Source of the DNA: Leptospiraceae bacterium
GTDB lineage: Bacteria; Spirochaetota; Leptospiria; Leptospirales; Leptonemataceae
Assembly (NCBI GenBank): GCA_020440935.1
Contig: JAGRNC010000106.1
Location: 1-7,944 of the forward strand
Direction: 5' to 3'
Length of the DNA: 7,944 bases
The translations under genes and the position numbers were made by a program. Below the pieces are notes generated by a model. The model searched no databases. It saw nothing but the letters and a program-made list of their open reading frames with translations, and was not told the origin of the DNA. Below are positions 6,594 to 7,944 of the stretch, piece by piece; position 1 is the first letter of the stretch, and every line of letters begins with the position of its first letter.

Positions 6594-6638
6594 TATCCCT
6601 GGACAATCCCGAGCATTGATCGGGCGCGTCCAGGGGTA
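6594..6638 (+). terminator. Two-part hairpin between pfp and the photolyase gene, possible terminator
   Basis: An outer perfect 8-pair stem joins CCCTGGAC (6597-6604) to GTCCAGGG (6628-6635) and can extend by three pairs, one of them a wobble. After a 3x3 internal loop, an inner 5-pair stem joins CCCGA (6608-6612) to TCGGG (6620-6624) around a 7-base loop. It begins 26 bases after the pfp stop. No T run follows, so it is not a classical rho-independent terminator. It could be an atypical terminator, an mRNA-end stabiliser or a 5' leader structure for the photolyase. The fold is seen in the sequence; the role is inferred. Confidence 0.5.
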
Positions 6639-6687
6639 GTCCCAAGAATCAAATTGCTTTCTTCCAGCCCTCAATGACCATGATCCC

Positions 6688-7944
6688 ATGGAGGTGGGCG
6701 AAAATCGCATATTCAAACGAATCGATGCCGAATTAAATACGGACGGACGATTTGTACTGTACTGGATGCAAATCCATCGTCGGCTAAATTTCAATTTTGC
6801 GCTACAGCGAGCCGTGGAACTTGCGCGATCTTCGAACAGGCCATTGTTAATCTACGAAGGATTGCGACCCGATTACCCCCATAGTTCGGATCGATTCCAT
6901 GGTTTCCTGATGGATGGCATGGCCGAGCATTGCGCGGCATTTGCGCAAAACGGAGGCCTGCTTGGTCCCGATCTGAACCGGGAATCCATGGCCAAAATGT
7001 TCCCGCCTGGCTTGCTCGGAGCGTCCAAATCCGCCGCAAAGGCGAATGCTGCTTTCCTGGCCGCCGATTGTTATTATCTGCCTTTTCTGCCCCGTAGTCC
7101 GCAGGATGCCCGCGGCTTTCTGGTCCGACTGTGTAATCAGGCCGTTGCGGTAGTCTCCGACGAATTTCCCACCTTTATTATTCCCGGCCAAAACCAGGCC
7201 CTTCAGAACAAACTGACCATCTACTTTGAAACGGTGGATGCCAATGGTATCATCCCGCTCAAGGAAACAAAATCAGATCCATACTCTGCCTATTTGTTTC
7301 GCAAGATCTTACAGAAGCGATTTACCAGTTGTTTCAAGGAATTTCCGCTAGAATTTCCCATCGGCGCTGGAATGGCATCTGGTGGCAGTAGCTGCGGCAA
7401 AGCGAAAGGCTCGCAAGTCGTTCGAAGCGCTGGAACGTCCGCATCGACTGCATCGTCCACATCGAATGCGGCGAACGCATCGCCCGATGCAACAGCGCTT
7501 CGGTGGGATGATCTGGGAATGGAGGCATTTCGCGGCGAGATTCGCCAATCTCTGGAGTTGCTATCGGACTGGTACCAAAGCGATAGCGATTCAAAGCGAC
7601 GAAAGCTTCTGGAAAAGTTCCCTCTTGATCATCGCGTAGAACTTCTGCCCATGCGCGGCCACTCGGAGGCCGGAAGATCGCAGATGATAGATTTCATCCA
7701 TCGAATGCCCGATTATCCCGAAAAACGAAACGATCCCGATGCACAAGCGGCCAGCGGGCTTTCGCCGTATTTGCACTTTGGTCGAGTCTCCATCCACGAA
7801 ATCGTACGTTCTATTTTTCGCGCATACGATTTGGGGGACTTCCCGGGCGGTATGGTATACAACAACGGAAGCAAAGGCTTTTTTCCGGGTCCCCCGGAAA
7901 TCGATGCCTTCCTGGACGAGGCGCTCACCTGGCGGGAAACCGGG
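6688..7944 (+). CDS. Class II-like deoxyribodipyrimidine photolyase, C-terminus cut by window edge
   Basis: Photolyases use FAD and light to split cyclobutane pyrimidine dimers in DNA. The ATG at 6688 opens 419 codons that remain open to the last base. The N-terminal Rossmann-like domain shows FVLYWMQ (22-28), NFALQRA (36-42), RPLLIYEGLR (51-60) and SDRFHGFLMDGMA (67-79), typical of the class II-related group. Further landmarks are SDEFPTF (157-163), VDANGIIPL (183-191), AYLFRKILQK (201-210), the FAD-domain segment GHSEAGRSQM (324-333), then KRNDP (346-350) and LSPYLHFGRVS (358-368). The last residues, FLDEALTWRE, match the helix just before the conserved end of the FAD domain, so probably some tens of residues are missing. 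A Gly/Ser/Ala-rich insertion (about 231-268) links the domains. An in-frame stop at 6637-6639 and no earlier ATG make 6688 the likely start, although no clear ribosome site precedes it. Light-harvesting cofactor and exact lesion specificity cannot be told; a cryptochrome-like role is less likely. Confidence 0.92.
   Translation, partial: MEVGENRIFKRIDAELNTDGRFVLYWMQIHRRLNFNFALQRAVELARSSNRPLLIYEGLRPDYPHSSDRFHGFLMDGMAEHCAAFAQNGGLLGPDLNRESMAKMFPPGLLGASKSAAKANAAFLAADCYYLPFLPRSPQDARGFLVRLCNQAVAVVSDEFPTFIIPGQNQALQNKLTIYFETVDANGIIPLKETKSDPYSAYLFRKILQKRFTSCFKEFPLEFPIGAGMASGGSSCGKAKGSQVVRSAGTSASTASSTSNAANASPDATALRWDDLGMEAFRGEIRQSLELLSDWYQSDSDSKRRKLLEKFPLDHRVELLPMRGHSEAGRSQMIDFIHRMPDYPEKRNDPDAQAASGLSPYLHFGRVSIHEIVRSIFRAYDLGDFPGGMVYNNGSKGFFPGPPEIDAFLDEALTWRETG
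7441..7485 (+). repeat. Degenerate 9-base coding repeat in photolyase linker
   Basis: Five 9-base units encode AST-ASS-TSN-AAN-ASP (residues 252-266). CATCG recurs at 7442, 7451, 7460 and 7478, exactly in 9-base register, with the fourth unit (7468-7476) diverged. The repeat makes up the centre of a flexible Ser/Ala-rich linker and looks like an expanded short tandem repeat. Confidence 0.8.

Noticed and set aside
6674..6687. ATG codons at 6674 and 6680 as photolyase starts
   Set aside because: They are in another frame that stops shortly after; only 6688 opens the photolyase frame.
7382..7639. Plus-strand His/Arg-rich open frame in the photolyase linker
   Set aside because: It is a frame-shifted reading of the 9-base repeat inside a clear photolyase frame.

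Overview
The window is a compact stretch of bacterial chromosome, moderately GC-rich by eye, with one partial gene at each edge and five complete protein genes between them. No rRNA, tRNA, CRISPR array, transposase, integrase or attachment site was seen. The combination of fatty-acid-type electron transfer genes, a pyrophosphate-type phosphofructokinase, a class II-like photolyase and a large coiled-coil orphan reminds me of the Leptospirales (Leptonema/Turneriella-like spirochaetes). This placement is tentative and rests on general resemblance, not on a marker gene.

Layout. Positions 1-1007 (minus strand) hold an acyl-CoA dehydrogenase cut at its C-terminus by the window edge. After a 76-base divergent gap, a small three-helix membrane protein (1084-1428, plus) follows. 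Then come etfB (1576-2337) and etfA (2360-3298), a tight pair closed by a strong rho-independent terminator at 3320-3356. An unrecognised 592-residue protein with a basic Gly/Ala/Lys/Pro linker occupies 3484-5262. A PPi-dependent-type 6-phosphofructokinase lies at 5357-6568. Finally a class II-like DNA photolyase starts at 6688 and runs off the right edge; its reading frame is open through the last base.

How the genes fit together. The dehydrogenase oxidises an acyl-CoA and its FAD must be reoxidised by electron transfer flavoprotein, which EtfB and EtfA form. The left 3.3 kb is therefore one functional redox neighbourhood, with the small membrane protein as an unexplained passenger. The right half has no obvious common pathway: orphan protein, glycolytic enzyme and DNA repair enzyme simply follow one another on the same strand.

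Most of the window is ordinary housekeeping metabolism and I see no convincing new defence or mobile system. The points most worth a second look are the 592-residue orphan, the small membrane protein beside etfBA, two 9-base-period in-frame repeats (in the phosphofructokinase and in the photolyase), a large two-part hairpin between those two genes, and non-standard residues in the EtfB nucleotide loop and the phosphofructokinase active-site motif.
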